Shown: piece by piece, positions 14,984-23,323 of the stretch | Numbering within the stretch: position 1 is the stretch's first letter | How the letters are laid out: each line of letters starts with the position of its first letter | Assembly (NCBI RefSeq): GCF_030408435.1 | Contig: NZ_CP047046.1 | Coordinates: forward strand, 292,572-356,571 | DNA from: Corynebacterium auriscanis | Lineage (GTDB): Bacteria; Actinomycetota; Actinomycetes; Mycobacteriales; Mycobacteriaceae | Reading direction: 5' to 3' | Length of the DNA stretch: 64,000 bases | Notes under the pieces: generated by a model | Database searches by the model: none | The model's input: the letters and a program-made list of their open reading frames with translations, nothing else | What the model was told of the DNA's origin: nothing | Translations under genes and position numbers: made by a program

Positions 14984-17287
14984 GTGTCTCATCCCTTTGG
15001 AGTGTTTGGAGCATCCTTGAAAACTACTGTTGCCCGCCACGGTGCTGTTTCGCTTGCGGCGATTTGTGCTTTGTTGTCAGCCGGTGTGGCGGTTCCGGCT
15101 TATGCGCAAGTGAGCCCACCCGTAACTGAAACCTCAACTACACCGCTGTCCGTTGACGTCGGGACGATGACGTGGGGAATTCGATCTTCATTCAATAACT
15201 ACACGCACGGACCGACCGAGTTGATCGGCACTGCCACGGAGAATGAGAAAAAGAACAGGTTCGGCTTTTCAATTAAGGCAAGAACTTATGATCGCGAGAA
15301 TGAACGATTCGAAGCGAAGTTCAGTGGCGGCGTGCGGTACAAGAAGTACTGTGACCGTGAGGCGCAGGATAAGTGTCAGCTCGATCTGAAAATCGAGAAT
15401 CCGCGCATTGTCATCAGTCCAGAGGGATCTTTTGTTTATGCGACCGTCACGTCAAAGCAGTATCCGAGTGGAAATGTTTACCTCAACTCAGGGGTGGATG
15501 ATTCCAAGCCAATCGCGCAGCTGCACACTGCGAATGCTGACTTTAAGACCAGTGGGAGCGTAGTGACATGGTCGGAGATTCCCAGCACGCTGACCCGAGA
15601 AGGCCACGAAATGTTTTCTCATTTCTACCCGGTAGGTGTGGGATTGGATTCGCTTACGTTCAGTTTCGACGTATCGGGACTGGAAGGTTTTGCTCGGCCG
15701 TCCACCGACGGCGCAGCGTTCGCCGTATCCACGCGAAAGTTTGACAATGAGGCGCTTTACGAACGGCGCCGTGAGCTGTTTGCGTTGAAAGACCATGTCA
15801 TTGTTGCAACGGCAGATTACCGATGGAGCCCCGTGGCGAAAGCTGGTTTTTCCCTATTGGATCGTGATTTGAGCGAAGTGCATTCGCAGCATGTGCGTCT
15901 CAATGAATACGGTGCAGTGGCTTTTGATGATCGCAACCAGGACCTTTATTTTGTTGGAAAGCAGAATTCTGAATCGCGGCCATTTAACGACGATTTCCAA
16001 ACCGTATACAAAGTACACGTTGATGTGAAGACAGGGTTTGGTCAGCCCGTCGTGGTGCATACTTTTGCGGACCCTGTCACGGCGATTGGTTACAACCACT
16101 GGTCGGATAGGGTTCTAGCGGTGACCGAGAAGCAGGCCGCAGTGTTGAATAGCGGGGCGGTCTCTCCTACTGACCTGCCACGTCAATCAGATTTGGTGGC
16201 AGATGCGGGTTTTATTGAACCCGAAGGCATGTATGGGGAAGCGCAAGCGGGCTTCCCAGTTAAGCATGACCTACTGGCGATGAAGGACGGCAGTTTCATT
16301 TTGAACTCGGGTTCTAGCTCCGCGATGAAAAATGACAAGAAGTATTTCGGTCTGATGGTGGGAATTGATGCATCCGCACCTGAACTGTCTGCTCGTTTGT
16401 TCTCAGAATCGGCGAGTTCTGAGTCTGGCATGAAGACTACGGCTGCACGAACCAATGGTGAAACAATCGTTCGGTATAACTCCATCGGGCAGCCTGAGTA
16501 CTCCTTTGCGCAGACTCTCCGCTATGAAAACGGTCAGCTCCATCGAATTAATGATGTATCGGCGGGTCGGGAAGATGTCGCCGATGGCGAACACAGTGAT
16601 ATCAAAGTATGGGGAAATGCTGTCCTCACGCACAGTGGCACATTGCTTGCGCTGGATGCTAATGACGGGCATCTTAAAAGGTTGAACACTCAAACTTTAA
16701 AACGGGAAGCGGCAGAAGATATCGCTATTCCGAAGGGCGCAAAGACCAACGAGTACCTCCATGGCGGGATGCTGTTGCTGGATGAGGGAACGATTTTTGT
16801 ACCCTCTTATGACGATGCGCCAGGTGAAGGCGAAGAACGCTATGTGCTGCGGAAAGTCTACGATCCTTCTTTCATTCCGCCGGTCGTAGACAAAGGGCAA
16901 GGCTACGAACCCTTAGAGCAGGGAACGGGTGAGGGTAAAACACCGGCGGGTGAAGAGCCGATGCCTACGGGAACGGCTGACGCACCTCATAAACCGATAC
17001 CCGGCAAACCAACATCTGGTGAACCAATGCCCAGTGAATCAACACCCAGTCAACCGACGCCAAGTGGATCAGCATCGGGTAAACCCCCGGCGTTGAGTGA
17101 TTCGTCAGGCTCTGTCAGCCCCGAAGACGGCGACAACTCCTCGACGGACAAATCGCCGGGAGATTCCAAAACGTCGTTGTGGTGGACGTTCACTAAATGG
17201 TTTGGAATTTTCGGCGGTGTGCTGGCGCTGATTGCCATCCTGGATCACTTCTTCGGGAACATCATCCGTCACGCGTTTGTTCGCTAG
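14984..17287 (+). CDS. Iron-regulated surface protein with HtaA-type haem domain
   Basis: 767 residues from GTG 14984; TTG 15017, with GGAG five bases before it and a neater signal peptide, is an alternative start. A signal peptide ending AVPAYAQ is followed by one HtaA-like domain (about residues 55-240) starting MTWGIRSSFNNYTHG. It continues FEAKFSGGVRYKKYC and DLKIENPRIVISPEG. The usual GH haem-ligand position seems replaced by KYC with a second Cys nearby. Residues about 250-620 look like beta-propeller repeats. Then comes a Pro/Ser/Gly-rich wall-spanning stretch (PGKPTSGEPMPSES style) and a C-terminal membrane helix near FGIFGGVLALIAILDHF. HtaA proteins bind haem at the corynebacterial surface. 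The DtxR box supports an iron-acquisition role. Confidence 0.8.
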   Translation: MSHPFGVFGASLKTTVARHGAVSLAAICALLSAGVAVPAYAQVSPPVTETSTTPLSVDVGTMTWGIRSSFNNYTHGPTELIGTATENEKKNRFGFSIKARTYDRENERFEAKFSGGVRYKKYCDREAQDKCQLDLKIENPRIVISPEGSFVYATVTSKQYPSGNVYLNSGVDDSKPIAQLHTANADFKTSGSVVTWSEIPSTLTREGHEMFSHFYPVGVGLDSLTFSFDVSGLEGFARPSTDGAAFAVSTRKFDNEALYERRRELFALKDHVIVATADYRWSPVAKAGFSLLDRDLSEVHSQHVRLNEYGAVAFDDRNQDLYFVGKQNSESRPFNDDFQTVYKVHVDVKTGFGQPVVVHTFADPVTAIGYNHWSDRVLAVTEKQAAVLNSGAVSPTDLPRQSDLVADAGFIEPEGMYGEAQAGFPVKHDLLAMKDGSFILNSGSSSAMKNDKKYFGLMVGIDASAPELSARLFSESASSESGMKTTAARTNGETIVRYNSIGQPEYSFAQTLRYENGQLHRINDVSAGREDVADGEHSDIKVWGNAVLTHSGTLLALDANDGHLKRLNTQTLKREAAEDIAIPKGAKTNEYLHGGMLLLDEGTIFVPSYDDAPGEGEERYVLRKVYDPSFIPPVVDKGQGYEPLEQGTGEGKTPAGEEPMPTGTADAPHKPIPGKPTSGEPMPSESTPSQPTPSGSASGKPPALSDSSGSVSPEDGDNSSTDKSPGDSKTSLWWTFTKWFGIFGGVLALIAILDHFFGNIIRHAFVR

Positions 17288-17325
17288 TGCTCTCGAACCT
17301 CTTATGACTCGCGGTTGAACCCTGG

Positions 17326-17371
17326 GGTGGAGTTCGCCGAGGAGCTCGTAGCGTGGATGGAGAACTCCACC
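17326..17371. repeat. Perfect 10-bp inverted repeat with 26-base loop
   Basis: GGTGGAGTTC (17326-17335) and GAACTCCACC (17362-17371) match exactly. It lies between the haem-domain gene and the glycosylase gene. There is no T-run, so it may be a regulator site or a weak factor-dependent stop rather than an intrinsic terminator. Confidence 0.55.
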
Positions 17372-17411
17372 GCCAGTCTTTGCCTGATCCCAGCTCACCT
17401 AGACTGGCGAC

Positions 17412-18182
17412 ATGACTGACGGCACAAAAGTTGACTCGACCGATGCCTTCGCTACCCGCATGGCGAGCGTCCCAGACCAGGTTCTGGTCGATTTCGATCA
17501 GCCCGCTGACGTAGTCGCCCCGCAACTGTTGGGCGGGATTCTGCGCTTAGGGCACGTGGCTGTGCGAATCACCGAGGTGGAGGCTTACCTGGGCGAAAGC
17601 GATCCGGCGTCTCACGCCTTCAAGGGTCCCACCCCTCGGTGCGCAACGATGTTCGGCCCTTCGTCCCATTTGTATGTTTACGCGAGCTACGGCATCCACC
17701 GCGCCGGGAACCTGGTATGCAGCCCTGATGGGCACGCGGGCGGAGTGCTGCTGCGGGGCGGGGAGGTCGTCGCAGGTTACAACGTTGCACGGCGCCGTCG
17801 GGGACCTAAGGCCCTCGACGCCGCGCTGGCCCGCGGCCCCGGAAACCTCGGGCAGGCGATGGGGTTTGACCTCGAGCTCAACGGGGCAGAGGTTCGCCAA
17901 GGTGAGATCCCTGATTCCTCTGCGCAGTCCGATTCCGCAACGGCACCGGCCCCGTCTGATTCGTCTAACCCGGTTGGTTCGGCTGAGCGGGCTGTCTCGT
18001 CCGCCGCGGTTTCGCTGCCCGTCTTGTACTTCCGGCGCGCCACTGAACCCGTAGAATTCGTCGCGGGAAAACGCATCGGGATCAGCAAAAACGTCGAGGC
18101 CCCACTGCGTTTCTGGATCCCAGGAGACCCAACCGTCAGCACCCCGCGCGGCCGACCAAGGCCATTCAAACCTCAGGTCTGA
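17412..18182 (+). CDS. 3-methyladenine DNA glycosylase (AAG/MPG family)
   Basis: 256 residues. It removes alkylated purines such as 3-methyladenine from DNA, starting base-excision repair. The general-base glutamate is Glu57 in ITEVEAYLGESDPASHAF. The family segments GPTPRCATMFGPSSHLYVYASYGIH and RGPGNLGQAMG follow in order. About 35 residues between DLELNGAEV and PVLYFRRAT are a Ser/Ala-rich insert absent from compact homologues. The ATG at 17412 lies just downstream of the dyad at 17326-17371. No obvious operon partner. Confidence 0.93.
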   Translation: MTDGTKVDSTDAFATRMASVPDQVLVDFDQPADVVAPQLLGGILRLGHVAVRITEVEAYLGESDPASHAFKGPTPRCATMFGPSSHLYVYASYGIHRAGNLVCSPDGHAGGVLLRGGEVVAGYNVARRRRGPKALDAALARGPGNLGQAMGFDLELNGAEVRQGEIPDSSAQSDSATAPAPSDSSNPVGSAERAVSSAAVSLPVLYFRRATEPVEFVAGKRIGISKNVEAPLRFWIPGDPTVSTPRGRPRPFKPQV

Positions 18183-18293
18183 GACTCGTTTATAAAAGGT
18201 CAACGCTCAACTCTCTTTTTAAAGCTAAAATCGACGTCTATGTTAGGAGTAGGGCGTGTATGATAAACGTATAGCTTCAGGGTGGAGCTTATT

Positions 18294-19397
18294 ATGACGA
18301 AAAAGGGAAATCACGTGCGCGACGATCGTTTCGATATTCTCCTTCCCGAATTGCGTCCTTATTTCGTTGAGGCATTGGCGGGGCAAGGTCAAGCAACAAT
18401 TTATGGAGGCAAGCTGACTTACGCCAAAAATGGATTGCAGACTGAAGATGAAATTATCAAAGTCTCGCCTAAAAACGCTTTTATTCAAGGGTTTCGATCG
18501 CGTTCGAATGTAGTTGTTGTGCCTGAACCGTTGTGGTTTAGACAGTATCCGTTGACCGTGCCATTTATTACCGGAGTTTTGCTCGGTCGTTGGGTGCGTC
18601 TGCAGACGCCTAGGATGGGGACTATATGCATTGATAACGCGCCGCCTACTGCGGTATTGAAGTTGCCTGATGTCGTTCCGGTTAGGTTGCGGAAAGTATT
18701 GGGGTCGATTGTCGTGCTCCCCCAAAGTCTGGTGATTTCTCATTGGGTTTTCGGTACCGATGCGGCGCGTGATACATACAAGGAATTATTGGGTCCGGTA
18801 TTTGATCGCTGGATTGCTCCCAGGTCTCGGGTGGTATTACCTAAACCTCGTCAACGGGGAACCACGCAAGGGTTGCCTGCTCAATTCGCATTCATTGGGC
18901 GATTGTCCAGATTTAAAGGCATACCTTTAATGCTGGATACATGGGAAAAAATCGCGGAGGCGCGTTCGGATGCAACTCTGCATATCGCCGGTATAGGTGA
19001 AATGGAAGAGGAAGTGGTGGAGTGGGCTCGATCACGACCAGAGGTAACGGTTGAAATTGATGTCACCCGGGAGCGAGTCTTCGAAATACTCTCTCGGTGT
19101 GGTACTCACTTCCAGCTGTCGATGCCACGGAAACGCGGTGGAGAGCAAGTGGGTAGCGCTAATCTTGAGGCCCTTTCGATGGGGCTACGGCTGGTGGTAA
19201 CTTCCGAAACGGGTATTTCGGAATGGCTTAAAACACTGGGGCACGTTGTTGTTCAGCCTTCCATCTCAAGCGAAAATTTGGCAAATTTGATCCTCCGCGA
19301 ATTGGAACAGCCTTGGTCTCCTCCGGCGGCGTCCTTTTACGGTGAAGATGGACTGGCCTATCAACACCGTATTCTTCTTGAGAAGCTTCGATTGTAA
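18294..19397 (+). CDS. Glycosyltransferase (GT4-like, group 1)
   Basis: 367 residues from the ATG at 18294, which has GGAG about seven bases upstream. The C-terminal half is a GT-B nucleotide-sugar domain: FAFIGRLSRFKGIPLMLDTWEKI, ATLHIAGIGEMEEEVVEWA and the donor-binding EQVGSANLEALSMGLRLVVTSETG. The N-terminal acceptor half is not recognisable. It probably adds a sugar to a surface glycan. Its composition is visibly AT-richer than flanking genes and codon choice differs (many TTG, GAA, TTT), which suggests horizontal origin. No partner genes for a polysaccharide locus are beside it, so the product glycan cannot be named. Confidence 0.8.
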   Translation: MTKKGNHVRDDRFDILLPELRPYFVEALAGQGQATIYGGKLTYAKNGLQTEDEIIKVSPKNAFIQGFRSRSNVVVVPEPLWFRQYPLTVPFITGVLLGRWVRLQTPRMGTICIDNAPPTAVLKLPDVVPVRLRKVLGSIVVLPQSLVISHWVFGTDAARDTYKELLGPVFDRWIAPRSRVVLPKPRQRGTTQGLPAQFAFIGRLSRFKGIPLMLDTWEKIAEARSDATLHIAGIGEMEEEVVEWARSRPEVTVEIDVTRERVFEILSRCGTHFQLSMPRKRGGEQVGSANLEALSMGLRLVVTSETGISEWLKTLGHVVVQPSISSENLANLILRELEQPWSPPAASFYGEDGLAYQHRILLEKLRL

Positions 19398-19510
19398 GCG
19401 GGTTTCCGCACTAGATTGTGGCCTGCCGCCGTTTCAGCGATTAGTCACGATTGCTTTCTCTGGGCGAAGGGCAATGTGCGATCAGAATTGGAGAGACACA
19501 CAATGTGCCA

Positions 19511-19867
19511 TCATTCAGCGCGCGCGTGGGAATTGATGGCCTGAGCTTGATCGGCCGGGTTGTCTGCGGTGACCACGAGACGTGTGAAGTGCTCGTCAAC
19601 CAGCTCGACGACAAGGGCGTTCTCAAAGCCATTGACGTTATAAAAGGTGCGTTCACCATCGGAGTGGAACGTGCCACTGAGCTTTTGCCCAATGCGCAGA
19701 CCGGGAGCTCGGAAACCTTTGGGCTCTTTCTTCATCCCGGGATCGTGAGTGGCGCCGCGCACGTGGTTCCATGGGATCGTGAGGGCGCCCGTGAAAGACC
19801 ACAGCTTGTCGAGGCCCTGGGGCTCTACGACGAGGTTTTCTTCGGTAAAAGTGATCTTGTTGCGCAT
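19511..19867 (-). CDS. Small protein with bacterial PH-like fold (uncertain)
   Basis: 118 residues. The pattern of short strands (KITFTEENLVVEPQGLDKLWSF, LTIPWNHVRGATHDPGM, KLSGTFHSDGERTFYNVNGFENALVVEL and DEHFTRLVVTADNP) resembles DUF/bPH-domain proteins that often act as small scaffolds or accessory proteins. No signal peptide, no catalytic motif. The ATG at 19867 has a purine-rich AAGGAGA just before it. A TetR-type regulator gene lies upstream on the same strand, so the two may be co-transcribed and this protein may be its target. That link is inference. Confidence 0.6.
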   Translation of the reverse strand: MRNKITFTEENLVVEPQGLDKLWSFTGALTIPWNHVRGATHDPGMKKEPKGFRAPGLRIGQKLSGTFHSDGERTFYNVNGFENALVVELVDEHFTRLVVTADNPADQAQAINSHARAE

Positions 19868-19984
19868 GGAAATCTCCTTGGTGTGAGAGGGCGGGAGTGT
19901 CTGGGGTGTGACCAGTGAGAGGGCCAGGCTTCTCGCGCGGGTCTCGGGTTGCTTGCGCGGAGCCCGGGTCTGCTCGCGCGGAGT

Positions 19985-20353
19985 TCAGTGGCCGGCGCGG
20001 GATAGGACGTGTTGGCCTAACTCAGCTGGATCGTCGTTAAAGCAAAGTCGAACGGCTTCGTGCGTGCGAGCGCGGATGTCTTTGCTAGTGGGGGCTAGTT
20101 CCGTGAGTGCAACGAGGACGAGGTTTTTAGCGTCATAATCGACAATGCCCTCCTCTGCACTTTGACAAACCGTTTCTAACGCCATGCGGAATAAACCGTG
20201 TTTAGATCCGAAAATCTTATAGAAACTGGAGCGGTTCAACCCCAACTCCTTCAGGACCGTATCCACCGATAGTGCGTTGAATCCGTGTGTGCCAAAGGTG
20301 ACGATCGCGGCGCGAAGAACGTCGCGTTCGTTGAACTCTCGTGGTCTAGCCAT
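19985..20353 (-). CDS. TetR-family regulator, unusually short
   Basis: 122 residues. The N-terminal helix-turn-helix is clear: PREFNERDVLRAAIVTFGTHGFNALSVDTVLKELGLNRSSFYKIFGSKHGLF. TetR proteins usually have about 190 residues, so much of the ligand-binding half is missing. The chain ends soon after RLCFNDDPAELGQHV, in a stretch where the DNA contains CGCGCGG-type repeats (19930-19985), so a truncation by repeat change is plausible. It may still bind DNA. The small PH-like gene follows 117 bases downstream. Confidence 0.75.
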   Translation of the reverse strand: MARPREFNERDVLRAAIVTFGTHGFNALSVDTVLKELGLNRSSFYKIFGSKHGLFRMALETVCQSAEEGIVDYDAKNLVLVALTELAPTSKDIRARTHEAVRLCFNDDPAELGQHVLSRAGH

Positions 20354-20449
20354 GGTTTAAGAATAAACATTCTGGAATGAATTGTCCACAACTCATCGAA
20401 CAAGTGAGGGTGGCACCCGAAGGTGCCACCCCCATAGCAGGCACCAAGC

Positions 20450-21094
20450 CTACTGTGGTGGCACGTTACCAGTCATGATGATGCGGCCAGCGGACTCACT
20501 CCACCGGAAACTGGCGTGCGCCTCACCGGAGCGTTCCGCGTTACTTTCGCCAGGCAGTGGGTAGTGATAAACCACATTAAGAGCGTCATCACCCGCACGC
20601 GTCACGGTCGGCATGAAACCGTATGCCTCCGATGTGGTGGTTCCTAAGTATTCCCCGTAGTTGAATAGCATGATCTGGAACGGCGACGACGACGTCGCGC
20701 CATGAATCGTCACTGTAATCCACGACAGGGGCGCACAGGGGTCGTAGCCATCAATATCCGCGGTGCTCGCATCCCAATCCCAAGTGTTGGGTTTGACCCG
20801 TGAGATATTGTCCCGCACCGCCTGAGTGGCACTATCGGAACCGCATTGTGCCGATGGCAATTTCCTAGAATGCTCGCTTTCGCGGTCGCGTGAAGTTCGC
20901 ACGTTCGGCGGCAGCTCGCGTTTCGATGTCAGGGTAGGGGAGGGCTGGTCTTTGGAGGGGGTTTGCGGGGTAGCTTCGACGCTGGGTGTTGTTTCGGGTT
21001 GTTCTTTTTGGGACGACGCCGTTTCGTTCTCCATTGTTGAGCATCCGGAGATGACGAGCCCTGCTGCGACGATTAGCGTGGCAATCCGCTTCAT
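20450..21094 (-). CDS. LppP/LprE-family lipoprotein
   Basis: 214 residues. The start is set at the ATG at 21094, which opens a lipoprotein signal MKRIATLIVAAGLVISGC with lipobox ISGC. A Pro/Thr/Glu-rich linker is followed by a C-terminal domain (DSATQAVRDNISRV, DGYDPCAPLSWITVTI, PFQIMLFNYGEYLGT, ADDALNVVYHYP-like) that matches the mycobacterial LppP/LprE family of unknown function. The start codon shares one base with the stop of the preceding gene (TAATG), so the two are translationally coupled. Located at the outer face of the membrane. The role is unknown. Confidence 0.8.
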   Translation of the reverse strand: MKRIATLIVAAGLVISGCSTMENETASSQKEQPETTPSVEATPQTPSKDQPSPTLTSKRELPPNVRTSRDRESEHSRKLPSAQCGSDSATQAVRDNISRVKPNTWDWDASTADIDGYDPCAPLSWITVTIHGATSSSPFQIMLFNYGEYLGTTTSEAYGFMPTVTRAGDDALNVVYHYPLPGESNAERSGEAHASFRWSESAGRIIMTGNVPPQ

Positions 21095-21939
21095 TACTTC
21101 AACTTCCTTCCTAGGTAGATGCGCAGGTGCCAGACAAAGTTCAGTAGAACCAGCATCGCTGCGGTGTGAAGCAAGGTAAAGACGGCTATGGCAAGCAGGG
21201 TTGCCTCGTGATCGAAAGCTTCCGACAAACTCGCGGACTCTGAGGGGCCGCCGAAGAGATAAATAAGGGGGAGGATCAGCCAAGGGAACAAAATAATTCC
21301 CCAACCGATGAGCCACATGAGGGACTGGGTGCGCTTGCGGCTTGGCGGAACAGCAAGAGTGCGTAGATCGAAACCTGCGGATGCAGGCTGATCTGGGATA
21401 ATACCGGTTTCGTTGTTGGGTAGGGCGCCCATGTGGGTGCTCGTCGCGGCAGGGGAAGGCAGATTGACCCGGTTAGGGTTCCACGAGGCTTCCGAATGGG
21501 ATGCAGCGCCCAGTGAGTTTAAAGGTCCTGCTGATGCTTGGTGGGATGGGGACGACGGGGGCGTCGAATCCGAAAAGGTAGGAGAGTTAGAGAAGCTGGA
21601 GGGGGTAGAGAAAGTAGAGCCAGGAGCCGAAAGCTGTGATGCTGGCCACGGCGACGCCTGTGCCGAGGCCTTGGTGGACTGGGTGGAGTAGGTGCCATCC
21701 GCGAAGGCGCGGAAACTACCGATCGTGATGTCCGGGTGGTCCGGATCGTCAAGGGCTTTATCGTAGGCGCTGCGCCGAGAATCGTCCTCGAATAGGTGGC
21801 GAGAGGTAGTGAGGCGGTCAAAATCCGCGACGTTGTCGCGCGGAGTGGAGCTGAGGCGTTCGTCAATGAGATTGACGATGCGCGAGGACTCGAGATTGCG
21901 GTCGATGCCGAGGTCATCGTAAATGTTGTAGTGGGCCAT
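21094..21939 (-). CDS. Membrane protein with degenerate J-domain-like N-terminus
   Basis: 281 residues. The first 70 residues (YNIYDDLGIDRNLESSRIVNLIDERL and LTTSRHLFEDDSRRSAYDKAL) resemble a J-domain in spacing, but the HPD tripeptide is absent. A Ser/Pro/Thr-rich linker of about 110 residues follows. The chain ends with two hydrophobic helices, LMWLIGWGIILFPWLILPLIYLFG and a later one near LLHTAAMLVLLNFVWHL. It is coupled by a TAATG overlap to the lipoprotein gene, so the two products probably act together at the membrane. Loss of HPD argues against DnaK stimulation. Function unknown. Confidence 0.7.
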   Translation of the reverse strand: MAHYNIYDDLGIDRNLESSRIVNLIDERLSSTPRDNVADFDRLTTSRHLFEDDSRRSAYDKALDDPDHPDITIGSFRAFADGTYSTQSTKASAQASPWPASQLSAPGSTFSTPSSFSNSPTFSDSTPPSSPSHQASAGPLNSLGAASHSEASWNPNRVNLPSPAATSTHMGALPNNETGIIPDQPASAGFDLRTLAVPPSRKRTQSLMWLIGWGIILFPWLILPLIYLFGGPSESASLSEAFDHEATLLAIAVFTLLHTAAMLVLLNFVWHLRIYLGRKLK

Positions 21940-22063
21940 AGGGGTTCCTTTCGTGGGTCGGGTCGGTAGTGAATCGGGGGAGTGAGGTGCGGAACTGGGG
22001 TGCAGGAGTTGCGTGTTGGGAGAGTGGGGTATTCAGGTGCGCGGGAGGAGCGTGGGTGGGGGA

Positions 22064-23323
22064 CTAACAGGGGGAGCTGTAATCGGCGGCGGCCTGGAGC
22101 TTGCGGGCGTTACCCTCACCGCGAGCTTCGGCAGCGCACGCCCCGGCGCGGTCGCTGCCGTAGTCGTAGTAGACGGGGTAGACGTCCGCTCCGTCTACCG
22201 AGCCACGGAGGGATCCGCATGCGCCTGGAGTTGTCGCTTTCGCGCTGGGGTTGGCGGTAAGGCTGGCCTTTACGAATGGGCGGGGATCCTGGCCGGGGTA
22301 GATCAGAACGGAATCCACAATGACGACATAGCGGCCGTCGCACTGAATGGTCGAGTACCGGCCAGAGTCGCGCCCCTCATCCGATGGGGGTTGTTTGGGC
22401 TGTGATAGTCGCGGGGCGTTGCCGAGGTCGGAGTCCATGCGTGCGGCTTCATTGCAGAGCATGGTCTTGTCATCTAACAGATTCAGAAGTTGACCAGGCG
22501 CATTAGCGTCTTTCAGCTTCCCGTAGGAGTAACAACGATCTTCCGAACCGCTTCTGTGGTCCCCATCAGTGTCATAGGTACCCCACTCGTCCCCAGTCCA
22601 GTAGAAAAGCCCCATGTTAGAAGTGTGATCCACACCCGCCAGCATCCACTGGCCATCGCAAAACAATGAGACCGTGTTTGCAACGCCGGGAACTGCGACG
22701 GCCAGATCACAGGGGCCCTTGTCCTGGCCAGCCGCCTGCTCCGTCGACGTTGGAGCCTCGGAGCTTTCATCGGATTTCTTGGTTGTGGGAGCGCTGGGCT
22801 TGGCATCCTCTGCGTTCTTCTTGGCTGCTGCGTCGTCGGCGGCCACGGGCTGCTCGTTGACGTCGCCACGCTGAGTGTAGTACCAACCGCCAGCGGCGAG
22901 CGCCACCAGAGCGAGGACTCCGAGCACCGCGAGTATCACGCGGGACTTCGAGGACTTCTTAGCAGCGGGGGCCGCTGCCTGTGAGCCTGCAGCCGAGGCC
23001 GCGGGGATACTTGCAGCTGGGCCCGCGGAGCTATCCGCAGCTGCTGCTGGTTCTTGCTGGACGGACGGGCCCGGCGCCCACTGCGGGTCAGTGGACTGCC
23101 TCGCCTGCGCGGATGATGTGGCATCCGCGGGCCGCTGCGGGGTATCCGCGCTTTCGGGCTGGCGGGGGAAAACCTGCGTTGCGTCCTCAGGTTGCTTGTG
23201 AACACCGGGGCCAGGAGAACCCCATTGGTTATTGCGAACTTCGCCACGGAAGTCGCCCGCGCCCCAATGATCATTCGGCTCGTTACTCGCGCCCCATTGG
23301 TTATCTGGGTTCTTCTTCACCAC
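22064..23323 (-). CDS. Membrane-anchored protein with cysteine-rich outer domain
   Basis: About 419 residues from a GTG at 23323 that has GGAG some nine bases before it; the frame is open upstream but looks non-coding. The cytoplasmic N-terminus (about 130 residues) carries repeated NQWGA/NNQWGS motifs and Ala/Pro-rich sequence. A transmembrane helix SRVILAVLGVLALVALAAGGW follows. The outer part, after an acidic linker, has evenly placed cysteines (CDLAVAV, FCDGQWMLAG, RCYSYG, MLCNEA, IQCDGRYVVI, GACGSL and a final C). FCDGQWMLAG and IQCDGRYVVI look like two related repeats. No enzyme family recognised. It heads a leftward run of envelope-protein genes. Confidence 0.75.
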   Translation of the reverse strand: MVKKNPDNQWGASNEPNDHWGAGDFRGEVRNNQWGSPGPGVHKQPEDATQVFPRQPESADTPQRPADATSSAQARQSTDPQWAPGPSVQQEPAAAADSSAGPAASIPAASAAGSQAAAPAAKKSSKSRVILAVLGVLALVALAAGGWYYTQRGDVNEQPVAADDAAAKKNAEDAKPSAPTTKKSDESSEAPTSTEQAAGQDKGPCDLAVAVPGVANTVSLFCDGQWMLAGVDHTSNMGLFYWTGDEWGTYDTDGDHRSGSEDRCYSYGKLKDANAPGQLLNLLDDKTMLCNEAARMDSDLGNAPRLSQPKQPPSDEGRDSGRYSTIQCDGRYVVIVDSVLIYPGQDPRPFVKASLTANPSAKATTPGACGSLRGSVDGADVYPVYYDYGSDRAGACAAEARGEGNARKLQAAADYSSPC

